NCBI GenBank assembly: GCA_023426375.1
Contig: JAFAAV010000140.1
Location: 1 to 15,741, forward strand
DNA from: Actinomycetes bacterium
GTDB taxonomy: Bacteria; Actinomycetota; Actinomycetes; Actinomycetales; Micrococcaceae
Direction of reading: 5' to 3'
Length of the DNA: 15,741 nucleotides
Of the stretch, positions 1 through 7,888 are shown piece after piece. The notes beneath the pieces are model-generated. The model did no database searches and was not told where the DNA came from. It saw only the letters and a list, made by a program, of their open reading frames with translations. The position numbers and the translations under genes are program-made. The first letter of the stretch is position 1. Each line of letters starts with the position of its first letter.

Positions 1-42
1 AACCAGTCGCCGTCCGCGGAGAAGGAACCCGGGCGTGGCTGA
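1..42 (+). CDS. Possible 3' end of an upstream gene (partial)
   Basis: Reading from base 1 in frame 1 gives 13 codons (NQSPSAEKEPGRG) and then TGA at 40-42. If real, this is the C-terminal tail of a gene that starts left of the window and overlaps the uvrC start at 35 by 8 bases. A low-complexity tail of this kind is common at actinobacterial protein ends, and a repair gene would fit next to uvrC, but thirteen residues identify nothing. The other two forward frames are also open here, so the call rests only on the well-placed stop codon. Confidence 0.3.
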   Translation, partial: NQSPSAEKEPGRG

Positions 43-2098
43 TCCGGCGAGCTACAAACCGGCTCGCCAGGACATCCCCACCAACCCCGGGGTTTACCGT
101 TTCCGGGACGAGCACGGTCGCGTCATCTACGTGGGCAAGGCCAAGAATCTCCGTAACCGGGTGTCCTCCTATTTCGCGCCGTTGCATCAACTTTCGCCCA
201 AGACTCGAGCGATGGTCACCACCGCGGCCGCCGTTCAATGGACGGTGGTCGGATCCGAGTTCGAGTCCCTGCAGCTCGAGTACACGTGGATCAAGGAATT
301 CTCACCGCGCTTCAACATCGCTTACCGGGATGACAAGTCCTACCCGTACTTGGCGATCACCATGGCGGAGTCTGTACCGCGCGCCATGGTCATGCGCGGG
401 GACAAGAAACCGGGTAACCGGTACTTCGGCCCGTACTCCCAGGCGTGGGCCATCCGTGAAACCTTGGACGCTCTGTTGCGCGTGTTCCCCGTGCGGACCT
501 GCACCAAGGGTGTGTTCCAACGGGCCGAACGGACCGGGCGCCCGTGTCTACTCGCCCACATCGACAAATGCTCTGCGCCGTGCGTGGGCACCATTTCCCG
601 CGAGGACCACCGGGCGCTGGCCGAGGATCTGTGCCGTTTCATGTCCGGACACGCCAAGCCGTACATCCGTGAACTCGGCCGGCAAATGCAAGAGGCGTCC
701 GAACGGATGGATTTCGAGACCGCGGCCGCCCGGCGCGATGACGTGGTGGCCTTGGAGAAGGCCTTCGAACGCAACACGGTGGTGCTGTCCGACAACACGG
801 ACGCGGACTTCTTCGCCCTCGCGGAGGACGAGCTGGAAGCCGCCGTCCAGGTGTTCTACGTGCGTGGCGGGCGTATCCGCGGTCAGCGCGGTTGGATCAC
901 CGAGAAGGTCGAGGAAGTCTCGACCGGCGAGTTGGTCGAACACCTCCTGCAGCAGGCCTACGGTGAAGCCACCGTGGAATTGAATCCCACCCAGCGGCGG
1001 GGGAGGAAGGCCGCTCAGCAGGGCAGCCAGGACACCGTGGCCAAGCATCGCCGCACCGCCGAACTCGCGTACCGCCAGGACACCGTGCCGCGCACGGTGT
1101 ACGTGTCCACGGAACCGGAACAAGCACCGCAACTCGAGAACTGGCTGAGCGAACTGCGCGGTTCCCGCGTGACCATTTCCGTTCCGCAACGCGGGGACAA
1201 GGCCCAACTGCTCGAAACCGTGTCCGAGAACGCCCGCCAAGCACTGGCGCTGCACAAGTCCCGCCGAGCGGGGGACCTGACCACGCGGTCCGCCTCCCTG
1301 CAACAGCTGCAGGAAGCACTGGATCTGCCCGATGCCCTGATGCGCATCGAGTGCTACGACATCTCCCACGTGCAAGGCACCAACGTGGTCGCCTCCATGG
1401 TGGTCTTCGAGGACGGCCTGCCGCGCAAGGGGGAGTACCGCAAGTTCTCGATCACCGGCGATGCCGCCCGCGACGACACGGCCTCCATGTACGACGTGAT
1501 CCACCGGCGTTTCACGCGCCACCTCGAACAGCAGCGCAAAGCTGCCGAACGAGGCGTGACCACGGGTGAAGTCACCGCCGAACAGGCCGAAGAGGACAAC
1601 GCACGGGTCTTCGCCTACCCGCCCAATCTGGTGATCGTGGACGGCGGTCCGCCCCAGGTCGCCGCGGCCCAACGTGCTTTGGACGATCTGGGAATCACCG
1701 ATGTGTACGTGGTGGGTCTGGCCAAACGACTCGAGGAAGTCTGGCTGCCGGACGACGAGTTCCCGCTCATCCTGCCCCGCGCCTCGGACGGTCTCTATCT
1801 GCTGCAGCGCGTGCGCGACGAGGCCCACCGGTTCGCGATCAAGTTCCACCGGGAGAAGCGCTCCAAATCCATGACCGTGTCCACTTTGGATGCGGTTCCT
1901 GGACTGGGCCCCGCCAAGCACAAGGCCCTCATGAAGCACTTCGGATCCGTCAAGAAACTACGAGCCGCCACCGCGGATGAGATCGCTGAGGTCAAGGGTT
2001 TCGGCCCGGGCCTGGCCGAGCGAGTGGTGGCTGCGCTGGGAGGCGGGGAAGCGCCGTCGGCGGCGGTGGACGTGGGAACGGGGGAGTTGCTCGATTGA
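35..2098 (+). CDS. uvrC: Excinuclease ABC subunit C (UvrC)
   Basis: UvrC makes the two incisions on either side of a DNA lesion after UvrA/UvrB damage recognition (nucleotide excision repair, cytoplasm). At 687 aa it has the expected full domain set. An N-terminal GIY-YIG nuclease is seen as GVYRF (19-23) and VIYVGKA (30-36), followed by R40. A UVR motif that binds UvrB lies at about 209-245. The C-terminal RNase H-like nuclease carries CYDISH with D442, VIVDGG with D536 and DEAH with H598, matching the D-D-H triad known for the family. A tandem helix-hairpin-helix lies at about 616-672 (PGLGPAKH, KGFGPGLAER). The GTG start at 35 has an AAGGA Shine-Dalgarno at 22-26. The downstream neighbour rapZ begins 27 bases after the stop, as in the conserved actinobacterial uvrC-rapZ-yvcK-whiA order. 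Confidence 0.97.
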   Translation: MADPASYKPARQDIPTNPGVYRFRDEHGRVIYVGKAKNLRNRVSSYFAPLHQLSPKTRAMVTTAAAVQWTVVGSEFESLQLEYTWIKEFSPRFNIAYRDDKSYPYLAITMAESVPRAMVMRGDKKPGNRYFGPYSQAWAIRETLDALLRVFPVRTCTKGVFQRAERTGRPCLLAHIDKCSAPCVGTISREDHRALAEDLCRFMSGHAKPYIRELGRQMQEASERMDFETAAARRDDVVALEKAFERNTVVLSDNTDADFFALAEDELEAAVQVFYVRGGRIRGQRGWITEKVEEVSTGELVEHLLQQAYGEATVELNPTQRRGRKAAQQGSQDTVAKHRRTAELAYRQDTVPRTVYVSTEPEQAPQLENWLSELRGSRVTISVPQRGDKAQLLETVSENARQALALHKSRRAGDLTTRSASLQQLQEALDLPDALMRIECYDISHVQGTNVVASMVVFEDGLPRKGEYRKFSITGDAARDDTASMYDVIHRRFTRHLEQQRKAAERGVTTGEVTAEQAEEDNARVFAYPPNLVIVDGGPPQVAAAQRALDDLGITDVYVVGLAKRLEEVWLPDDEFPLILPRASDGLYLLQRVRDEAHRFAIKFHREKRSKSMTVSTLDAVPGLGPAKHKALMKHFGSVKKLRAATADEIAEVKGFGPGLAERVVAALGGGEAPSAAVDVGTGELLD

Positions 2099-2125
2099 AA
2101 CTGGACTACCCTGGGAGCGGACCCA

Positions 2126-3082
2126 TTGCAGGCAAACAGTCAGGCGGCGCAGACGGACATGAGTAATCCAACTCCTGAGTCGGATTCCCCCACCCCCCAA
2201 CTGCAACCGGTTAAACCACCCACCTCCGAACTTCTGATCGTCACCGGTATGTCCGGTGCCGGTCGTTCCACGGCTGCCAATGCGCTCGAGGACCTGGGTT
2301 GGTACGTGGTGGACAATTTGCCACCCCAGATGCTCAGTACCTTGGCGGATCTGGTGGCCCGCACCCCGGAGACCCTGCCCAAGCTGGCGGTGGTCATCGA
2401 CGTGCGTGGCAAGGCCTTGTTCAACGACATGCGAGAGACACTCGCGGCGCTGGAGAACTCCGGGGTGGAGTTCTCGGTGCTGTTCCTGGACGCCTCGGAC
2501 GAGGTGCTGGTGTCACGCTACGAGCATCAGCGCAGGCCGCACCCGCTGCAGGCCGGCGGGCGCATCCTGGACGGCATCAAAGCCGAACGGTCCTTGCTCC
2601 AGGATCTGCGGGAATCCTCGGATTCGGTGCTGGACACCTCATCGTTCAACGTGCACGCGCTCACCCGCGCGGTGGCCGACATGTTCTCGACCAATGGTCC
2701 CGTGGTGTTGCGGTTGACCGTCATGAGTTTTGGCTTCAAGTACGGCGTACCCGCGGATGCGAATTTCGTGGGGGACGTCCGTTTCATCCCCAACCCGCAC
2801 TGGGTTCCCGCCCTGCGTCCGCGCACCGGCAAGGACCCCGAGGTGCGGGACTACGTATTCGGCCACACCGGCACGGCCACGTTCGTCGATCGTTTCATCT
2901 CCATGCTGGAGCCGGTGTTCGCCGGGTACCGCACGGAGAACAAGCACTACGCAACCATCGCGATCGGTTGTACGGGAGGTAAGCACCGTTCCGTGGCGGT
3001 CACCGAAGAAATCGCCAAGCGGCTGAGCAAGTCCCCGCGCGTGACCGTCAACATCCAACACCGAGACATGGGGCGCGAGTAG
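2126..3082 (+). CDS. rapZ: RapZ/YvcJ-family nucleotide-binding protein
   Basis: This is a P-loop ATP/GTP-binding protein. In E. coli RapZ is the RNase adaptor that controls glucosamine-6-phosphate synthase through small RNAs; the B. subtilis homologue YvcJ hydrolyses nucleotides. The role in actinobacteria is less clear, so RNA adaptor activity is only inferred here. The 318-aa protein has the P-loop GMSGAGRST at 41-49, the conserved VVDNLPP after it, RRPHPL in the middle, and the C-terminal IGCTGGKHRS at about 280-289. The P-loop has Arg where the classic Walker A has Lys, which I recall as usual for actinobacterial members. The start is uncertain: TTG at 2126 has GGGAG at 2113-2117, while ATG at 2159 lacks a good Shine-Dalgarno but would remove 11 poorly conserved residues. 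It lies between uvrC and yvcK and is probably cotranscribed with them. Confidence 0.93.
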   Translation: MQANSQAAQTDMSNPTPESDSPTPQLQPVKPPTSELLIVTGMSGAGRSTAANALEDLGWYVVDNLPPQMLSTLADLVARTPETLPKLAVVIDVRGKALFNDMRETLAALENSGVEFSVLFLDASDEVLVSRYEHQRRPHPLQAGGRILDGIKAERSLLQDLRESSDSVLDTSSFNVHALTRAVADMFSTNGPVVLRLTVMSFGFKYGVPADANFVGDVRFIPNPHWVPALRPRTGKDPEVRDYVFGHTGTATFVDRFISMLEPVFAGYRTENKHYATIAIGCTGGKHRSVAVTEEIAKRLSKSPRVTVNIQHRDMGRE

Positions 3083-3117
3083 TCGCAGACCCGGTGCCCT
3101 AGACCATACGGACCACT

Positions 3118-4191
3118 ATGAGTAACTTTCCTTCGACCGGCGCGTTGCCGAGGCTGCCCTTGAGCACCCGGCGCGACGTCGACCCGTACCATTCCCTGGA
3201 TCCCGCCGCGCGCGAGGGCCTCACCGACGCCGATTCGGTGGTCGCCCTGGGCGGCGGGCACGGGCTCTCGGCGAGCCTGTCCGCGCTCCGCCTGCTCGCA
3301 CCGGCCGTCACCGCCGTGGTCACGGTCGCCGACGACGGCGGATCGTCCGGTCGGTTGCGCAACGAGATGGATGTGCTGCCTCCTGGGGATCTGCGGATGG
3401 CGCTGGCCGCGCTGTGCGACGACTCGCAGTGGGGCCGCACGTGGCGGGATGTCATGCAGCACCGTTTCAGTAATGCCGAGCACCCCAACGAGGGGCTCGA
3501 CAATCACGCGCTGGGCAATCTGCTGATCGTGACCCTGTGGGAGCTGCTGGACGACCCCGTGGACGGACTGCGTTGGGCCGGTGCTCTGTTGGGGGCCAGG
3601 GGACAGGTATTGCCCATGTCCCGTGAACCGCTCGTGATCGAAGGCGATATCGCACCCAATTCTGACCCCACCAAGCCGTGCCCGCCCGAGCTCATCACGC
3701 GCACGGTCACGGGTCAATCGTTGCTGGCGAAACAGGCGGACGTGTGCAACGTGCGCCTCAATCCCCATGACGCGCAGGCCTGCCCCGAAGCGGTGGAGGC
3801 CATTGATCAGGCGGCGTGGGTGGTGCTCGGACCCGGTTCGTGGCACACCTCTGTTCTGCCCCACCTCTTGCTCCCGGGGCTACGGGATGCGATTTGCAAG
3901 TCCCCGGCCAAGCGACTGGTCACCCTGAACCTGTCCCGCGATTCCGAGACCCTCGGGATGAGCACGGCCGACCACCTGCGGGTGTTGGCCCGCTACGCAC
4001 CCGAACTCCGCTTGGACGCCGTGCTGGCGGATCCCACCGCGGCCGAGTCCCCGCACGACGTCGAAATGGCGGCCGCGCAACTGGGTGCCAAGGTGCACTG
4101 GGCGGATCTGCGCGACAACGACGGTTCGGCCGTGCACAACCACTTCAAGCTGGCTGCGGCCTACCAAAAAATTATGAAGGCGGACGGCTGA
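3118..4191 (+). CDS. yvcK: YvcK/CofD-like gluconeogenesis factor
   Basis: YvcK proteins bind UDP-sugars such as UDP-GlcNAc and are needed in B. subtilis for growth on gluconeogenic carbon sources and for normal cell-wall synthesis and shape. The fold is related to the F420 biosynthesis enzyme CofD. The 357-aa protein shows VVALGGGHGLSAS at 41-53, VTVADDGGSSGRLR at 68-81 and LPPGDLRMAL at 87-96, the characteristic family motifs. An N-terminal extension of about 40 residues precedes the first beta strand, so the true start could lie further in. The ATG at 3118 has no strong Shine-Dalgarno, which leaves the start open. It lies 35 bases after rapZ and 55 bases before whiA, in the conserved rapZ-yvcK-whiA trio. 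Confidence 0.94.
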   Translation: MSNFPSTGALPRLPLSTRRDVDPYHSLDPAAREGLTDADSVVALGGGHGLSASLSALRLLAPAVTAVVTVADDGGSSGRLRNEMDVLPPGDLRMALAALCDDSQWGRTWRDVMQHRFSNAEHPNEGLDNHALGNLLIVTLWELLDDPVDGLRWAGALLGARGQVLPMSREPLVIEGDIAPNSDPTKPCPPELITRTVTGQSLLAKQADVCNVRLNPHDAQACPEAVEAIDQAAWVVLGPGSWHTSVLPHLLLPGLRDAICKSPAKRLVTLNLSRDSETLGMSTADHLRVLARYAPELRLDAVLADPTAAESPHDVEMAAAQLGAKVHWADLRDNDGSAVHNHFKLAAAYQKIMKADG

Positions 4192-4246
4192 GCACCGATC
4201 ACATCGGTATCCCGTTCCTCGATCACTCACAAGGAGACGTTCTCTC

Positions 4247-5233
4247 ATGGCATTGACCGCATCGGTCAAAGACGAACTTGCGCACCTGCAGGTCAAAAAA
4301 TCCTCGGTCCGGGGAGCGGAGCTCTCGGCCCTGCTGCGTTTCGCGGGCGGACTGCACATCGTGGGCGGCAGGATCGTGATCGAAGCGGAAGTGGACACCG
4401 AAGCCACCGCGCGCCGCACCGCACGCACCATTGACGAGGTCTACGGACACGGCACGGAGTTGGGCGTGATGTCCGGCAACGGGCTGCGCCGAGACCGGAC
4501 CTGGATCGTGCGCGTTGCCCGCGACGGTGAGGCCCTGGCCCGCCGCACCGGTTTGCTGGACGCCCACGGTCGCCCGGTGCGTGGCCTCCCGCCGGCGGTG
4601 GTCAACGGAACCGTTGAGGATGCTGCCGCCGTGATGCGCGGCGCGTTCCTTGCGCACGGCTCCCTGACGGAACCGGGGCGTGCCGCGGCCATGGAGTTCA
4701 CGTGCCCCGGGCCCGAAGCCGCCCTTGCTCTCGTGGGTGCTGCCCGTCGCCTAGATGTCCTGGCCAAGGCGCGGCAGGTTCGTGGCATCGACCGCGTGGT
4801 CGTGCGCGACGGTGACACGATCGCCGCGCTGCTCACCCGCATGGGAGCGCACCAGACGCTGTTGCAGTGGGAGGACCGCCGCATGCGCAAGGAGGTCCGA
4901 GCCACGGCCAACCGACTCGCGAACTTCGACGACGCCAATTTGCGCCGTTCCGCACAGGCCGCCGTCACCGCGGGTGCCAAAGTGGAACGTGCGCTCGAAT
5001 TGCTCGGTGACGAGGCTCCGGACCACCTGCGCGCGGCGGGCAAGCTGCGCGTGGCTAATAAGCAGGCGAGCTTGGACGAGCTGGGCCGCTTGTCCGATCC
5101 GCCGCTCACCAAGGACGCAATTGCCGGACGCATCCGTCGACTGCTCGCCATGGCCGATCGCCGCGCGGAAGAGCTGGGCGTTCCCAATACGAGCGAGTTC
5201 GCGGCGGCAGCGGGGCTGTCACAGCGGCGGTGA
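4247..5233 (+). CDS. whiA: WhiA DNA-binding protein (sporulation/cell-division regulator)
   Basis: WhiA combines a degenerate LAGLIDADG homing-endonuclease-like domain with a C-terminal helix-turn-helix. In Streptomyces it activates sporulation-septation genes with WhiB, and in Bacillus it affects cell division and chromosome segregation. In a non-sporulating relative the role would be in division. The protein is 328 aa, normal length. The N-terminal segment opens with SVKDELAHL and continues with RGAELSALLRFAGGLH. The C-terminal part has RLANFDDANLRRSAQAA and the HTH region SLDELGRLSDPPLTKDAIAG followed by RIRRLL. The ATG at 4247 has AAGGAG at 4231-4236. Upstream, a short hairpin (ACCGAT 4194-4199 with ATCGGT 4203-4208) sits in the yvcK-whiA gap; it is too small to call a terminator. 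Confidence 0.95.
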   Translation: MALTASVKDELAHLQVKKSSVRGAELSALLRFAGGLHIVGGRIVIEAEVDTEATARRTARTIDEVYGHGTELGVMSGNGLRRDRTWIVRVARDGEALARRTGLLDAHGRPVRGLPPAVVNGTVEDAAAVMRGAFLAHGSLTEPGRAAAMEFTCPGPEAALALVGAARRLDVLAKARQVRGIDRVVVRDGDTIAALLTRMGAHQTLLQWEDRRMRKEVRATANRLANFDDANLRRSAQAAVTAGAKVERALELLGDEAPDHLRAAGKLRVANKQASLDELGRLSDPPLTKDAIAGRIRRLLAMADRRAEELGVPNTSEFAAAAGLSQRR

Positions 5234-5319
5234 CAATAGCACGCCCTTGCTAACGGGAAGTTAATGTTGGTTTATGTGGGAATTGATCGCCCTCAGCGTT
5301 CAAATTTCGACGGATGCAC

Positions 5320-5348
5320 TGTGAAACACCCGGGTATCTCGATAGAAT
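5320..5348 (+). promoter_or_regulatory. Candidate gap promoter
   Basis: A TAGAAT hexamer at 5343-5348 resembles a -10 box. The -35 position 17 bases upstream (TGTGAA, 5320-5325) is only a weak match to TTGACA. It lies in the 250-bp whiA-gap space and would give a leader of about 130 bases before the gap start codon. A second, weaker pair is TTGCTA at 5247-5252 with TTTATG at 5271-5276. Both calls are based on pattern only. Confidence 0.3.
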
Positions 5349-5394
5349 AGACGCGGTAGAACAGCTCGGACCTCAAAACCTGAGAACCGACAGA

Positions 5395-5428
5395 TGTTGG
5401 AATCTTACCGATCGTGACCGATCCAACA
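5395..5428 (+). promoter_or_regulatory. Inverted repeat in the gap leader
   Basis: TGTTGG (5395-5400) is complementary to CCAACA (5423-5428), and the stem extends through ATC/GAT with one bulged base. The interior contains ACCGATC twice in direct orientation, 10 bases apart. It lies downstream of the candidate promoter, so it would form a hairpin in the gap 5' leader. It could equally be a DNA operator. There is no T-tract, so it is not a standard terminator. Confidence 0.4.
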
Positions 5429-5458
5429 TTGGGTCTCTCCGAGGCCCGAATACCGACA

Positions 5459-5471
5459 TTGTCAATGACAA
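5459..5471 (+). promoter_or_regulatory. Palindrome directly upstream of the gap ribosome-binding site
   Basis: TTGTCA-A-TGACAA is a perfect 6+6 inverted repeat around one central base. It abuts the gap Shine-Dalgarno (AGGAG at 5473-5477). As DNA it has the size and symmetry of an operator half-site pair; as RNA it would be a very tight hairpin next to the ribosome-binding site. No binding protein can be named from the sequence. Confidence 0.35.
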
Positions 5472-5483
5472 GAGGAGATCGCA

Positions 5484-6491
5484 GTGACCATCAAGGTTGG
5501 CATCAACGGCTTCGGACGTATCGGACGCAGCTTCGCTCGCGCCCTGCAGACGCAGCACGGACACAACATTGAACTCGTGGCCGTCAACGACTTGACCGAT
5601 CCCGAGACCTTGAAGCACTTGTTCGAGTTCGACTCGGTCATGGGCCGCGTCAACGCTGATGTCTCCCTCGAGGGCGACGTCATGAAGGTCGACGGCCATG
5701 AAATCAAGTTCCTGGCTGAGAAGGACCCCTCCAAGTTGCCTTGGGGCGAGCTCGGCGTGGACATCGTGGTGGAGTGCACCGGCAAGTTCACCAAGGGCCC
5801 GCAGATGCAGGCGCACCTGGACGCCGGCGCCAAGAAGGTCATTCTCTCCGCTCCGGGCAAGGAAGTTGACGGTACCTTCGTGTACGGCGTCAACGAGAAG
5901 GACTACGACCCCGAGACCATGAACCTGATCTCGGCCGCGTCCTGCACCACCAACTGCCTGGCTCCGCTGGCCAAGGTCATCAACGACGAGTTCGGCATTC
6001 AGCGCGGTCTGATGACCACCATTCACGCTTACACCGGCGATCAGCGCCTGCACGACGCTCCCCACAAGGACCTGCGCCGCGCCCGCGCTGCAGCTCTGAA
6101 CATGGTTCCCACCACCACCGGTGCTGCCGCAGCCGTTGGCTTGGTGCTCCCGGAGCTCAAGGGCAAGCTGGACGGTTTCGCCGTTCGCGTTCCCACCCCC
6201 ACCGGTTCCATCGTTGACCTCACCGTGGACGTCGAGAAAGACGTCACCGTGGAGTCCGTCAACGCCGCCGTCAAGAAGGCCGCCGAGGGCGACTTCAAGG
6301 GCATCATCGAGTACTCCGAAGAGGCTCTGGTCTCCAAGGACATCGAGGGCTACGACGTCTCCACCGTGTTCGACGCCCCGCTGACCAAGGTCGTGGACAA
6401 CCAGGTCAAGGTCATCGCCTGGTACGACAACGAATGGGGCTACACCATCCGTTTGGTCGACTTTGTGTCGTTCGTGGCAGATAAGCTCTGA
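5484..6491 (+). CDS. gap: Glyceraldehyde-3-phosphate dehydrogenase, class I
   Basis: The enzyme oxidises and phosphorylates glyceraldehyde 3-phosphate to 1,3-bisphosphoglycerate in glycolysis (cytoplasmic tetramer). The 335-aa protein shows the Rossmann motif GINGFGRIGR (7-16), D36 in VNDLTD (an acidic residue at this place is typical of NAD preference), the catalytic SCTTNC with C154, H181 in TTIHAYTGDQ, and TGAAAAVGLVLPEL. The C-terminal WYDNEWGYTIR is present. The start is GTG at 5484, set by AGGAG at 5473-5477. It is preceded by a long leader with inverted repeats and followed by a strong intrinsic terminator, so it is probably also expressed as its own transcript. It heads the gap-pgk-tpiA set. 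Confidence 0.98.
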   Translation: MTIKVGINGFGRIGRSFARALQTQHGHNIELVAVNDLTDPETLKHLFEFDSVMGRVNADVSLEGDVMKVDGHEIKFLAEKDPSKLPWGELGVDIVVECTGKFTKGPQMQAHLDAGAKKVILSAPGKEVDGTFVYGVNEKDYDPETMNLISAASCTTNCLAPLAKVINDEFGIQRGLMTTIHAYTGDQRLHDAPHKDLRRARAAALNMVPTTTGAAAAVGLVLPELKGKLDGFAVRVPTPTGSIVDLTVDVEKDVTVESVNAAVKKAAEGDFKGIIEYSEEALVSKDIEGYDVSTVFDAPLTKVVDNQVKVIAWYDNEWGYTIRLVDFVSFVADKL

Positions 6492-6505
6492 GTTAGACCT
6501 TTGAG

Positions 6506-6540
6506 CGGCGCCGATGCCCTGTGGGTATCGGCGCCGTTTT
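6506..6540 (+). terminator. Intrinsic terminator after gap
   Basis: A 14-bp stem (CGGCGCCGATGCCC at 6506-6519 with its partner at 6523-6536, one G-T wobble) closes a 3-base TGT loop and is followed by TTTT at 6537-6540. It sits 14 bases after the gap stop and 40 bases before the pgk start. An in-frame ATG at 6514 upstream of pgk lies inside this stem and is not a credible start. Confidence 0.85.
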
Positions 6541-6579
6541 CATAGGGACCTGTTTCTCACTGGAAGGGATGAACCGGAC

Positions 6580-7803
6580 ATGGCCAAATCACTGGACGAA
6601 CTGATTTCTGAGGGGGTCTCCGGCCGACGCGTGCTCGTCCGCTCGGACCTCAACGTGCCCCTGGACGGCACCACCGTGACCGACGACGGCCGCGTGCGCG
6701 CCTCGTTGCCCGTGCTCACCAAACTGGCCAAGGCCGGCGCCCGAGTGATTGTCATGGCCCACCTGGGACGCCCCAAGGGTCAGGTCGATCCCAAGTACTC
6801 GATCGCCCCGGCCGCACAGAAGCTGGATGAACTCTCCGAGGTGAGCGTCAAGGTCGCGACCGACGTGGTCGGCCAGGACGCACAGGCCAAGGCGGAAGCC
6901 CTCCAGGACGGTGAGATCCTCGTGATCGAGAACGTCCGCTACGACGCTCGCGAGACCTCCAAGGACGACGCCGAGCGTCAGGAGTTCGCCGCGGAGCTCG
7001 CCGCACTCACCGGAGACAACGGTGCCTACGTTGACGATGCCTTCGGTGCGGTTCACCGCAAGCACGCCTCCGTGTACGACATCGCCCAGAAGCTGCCGGG
7101 ATACCTCGGGGATCTGGTGAAGAAGGAAGTCGACGTTCTCAAGAAGGTCATTTCCGATCCCGAGCGCCCCTTTGTGGTGGTCATGGGTGGTTCCAAGGTG
7201 TCGGACAAGCTGGCCGTGATCGAAAACCTGATCGGCAAGGCCGACTCCTTGCTCATCGGCGGCGGCATGGTCTTCACATTCCTCGCGGCTCAGGGCTACT
7301 CCGTGGGCGGCTCCCTGCTCGAGAAGGACCAGATCGAGACCGTCAAGGGTTACCTGGACAAGGCAGAAGCCGCCGGCACGGAGATCGTTCTGCCCGTGGA
7401 CGTGGTCTACGCAGCCAAGTTCGACAAGGACGCCCAGAACGAGGTCCGTCCGGTCGAGGATATTGAAGGTGGCGAGATCGGCGATTCCGGTCTGGGTCTG
7501 GACATCGGTCCCGAGTCCGCCAAGATCTTCGCGGACAAGATCAAGTCCGCCAAGACCGTGTTCTGGAACGGTCCCGTGGGCGTGTTCGAGATGGCGGCCT
7601 TCGCCAACGGCACCAAAGCCGTTGCGGACGCACTGGTCTCCTCGGATGCCATGAGCGTGATCGGCGGCGGTGACTCCGCATCCGCCGTGCGCAACCTGGG
7701 CTACAGCGATGACCAGTTCGGGCACATTTCCACCGGTGGTGGCGCATCCCTCGAGTTCATCGAGGGCAAGGAGCTTCCGGGCGTGGTGGCCCTGGGCGCC
7801 TGA
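6580..7803 (+). CDS. pgk: Phosphoglycerate kinase
   Basis: Pgk transfers the acyl phosphate of 1,3-bisphosphoglycerate to ADP, giving ATP and 3-phosphoglycerate. The protein is 407 aa from ATG at 6580, a normal family length. Motifs in order are RVLVRSDLNVPLDG (17-30), VMAHLGRPKG (58-67), VDDAFGAVHRKHAS, MGGSKVSDKL, LIGGGMVFTF, VFWNGPVGVFE (about 328-338) and the nucleotide-binding GGGDSASAVR (about 362-371), then STGGGASLEFIEGKELPGV at the C-terminus. GGAAGGGA at 6562-6569 is the likely Shine-Dalgarno. The reading frame stays open upstream to an ATG at 6514, but that codon is inside the gap terminator stem and adds 22 residues absent from the family. Another intrinsic terminator follows the stop. 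Confidence 0.98.
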   Translation: MAKSLDELISEGVSGRRVLVRSDLNVPLDGTTVTDDGRVRASLPVLTKLAKAGARVIVMAHLGRPKGQVDPKYSIAPAAQKLDELSEVSVKVATDVVGQDAQAKAEALQDGEILVIENVRYDARETSKDDAERQEFAAELAALTGDNGAYVDDAFGAVHRKHASVYDIAQKLPGYLGDLVKKEVDVLKKVISDPERPFVVVMGGSKVSDKLAVIENLIGKADSLLIGGGMVFTFLAAQGYSVGGSLLEKDQIETVKGYLDKAEAAGTEIVLPVDVVYAAKFDKDAQNEVRPVEDIEGGEIGDSGLGLDIGPESAKIFADKIKSAKTVFWNGPVGVFEMAAFANGTKAVADALVSSDAMSVIGGGDSASAVRNLGYSDDQFGHISTGGGASLEFIEGKELPGVVALGA

Positions 7804-7830
7804 GCCAGCCCCACACCGAGAACGTGAGTG

Positions 7831-7872
7831 CCGCGCGGGGCCTGTGTTACGGCACGGGCTCCGCGTGGTTTT
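7831..7872 (+). terminator. Intrinsic terminator or attenuator between pgk and tpiA
   Basis: CCGCGCGGGGCCTGTG (7831-7846) pairs along all 16 bases with 7853-7868, three pairs being G-T wobbles. The loop is TTACGG and the stem is followed by TTTT at 7869-7872. The tpiA Shine-Dalgarno begins 6 bases after the T run, so some read-through is expected if tpiA depends on upstream promoters. Confidence 0.75.
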
Positions 7873-7877
7873 ATTCG

Positions 7878-7883
7878 AAGGAG
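7878..7883 (+). promoter_or_regulatory. Ribosome-binding site that fixes the tpiA start
   Basis: AAGGAG lies 5 bases before ATG at 7889. The tpiA frame is open for 73 codons further upstream, across the pgk-tpiA terminator and into the pgk 3' end. This site is what shows that the extension is not translated. Confidence 0.8.
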
Positions 7884-7888
7884 AAGCT

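Noticed and set aside
548..1939. 463-aa open frame on the - strand, antisense to uvrC
   Set aside because: Its residues match no family and it mirrors the codon pattern of uvrC; high-GC genes routinely leave long open antisense frames.
2947..3864. 305-aa open frame on the - strand, antisense to rapZ/yvcK
   Set aside because: It runs opposite two conserved genes, has a composition typical of a shadow frame and no credible ribosome-binding site.
5227..5238. 12-base identity (GCGGTGACAATA) with 9192-9203
   Set aside because: A single 12-base match is expected by chance in a window of this size; it overlaps the whiA stop.
6514..6579. N-terminal extension of pgk from an upstream ATG
   Set aside because: The ATG lies inside the gap terminator stem; the extension (MPCGYRRRFHRD and on) is absent from the Pgk family and the ATG at 6580 has its own Shine-Dalgarno.
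7670..7888. 73-residue N-terminal extension of tpiA overlapping pgk
   Set aside because: It would cross the pgk stop and a terminator; AAGGAG at 7878-7883 and the family N-terminus support ATG at 7889.
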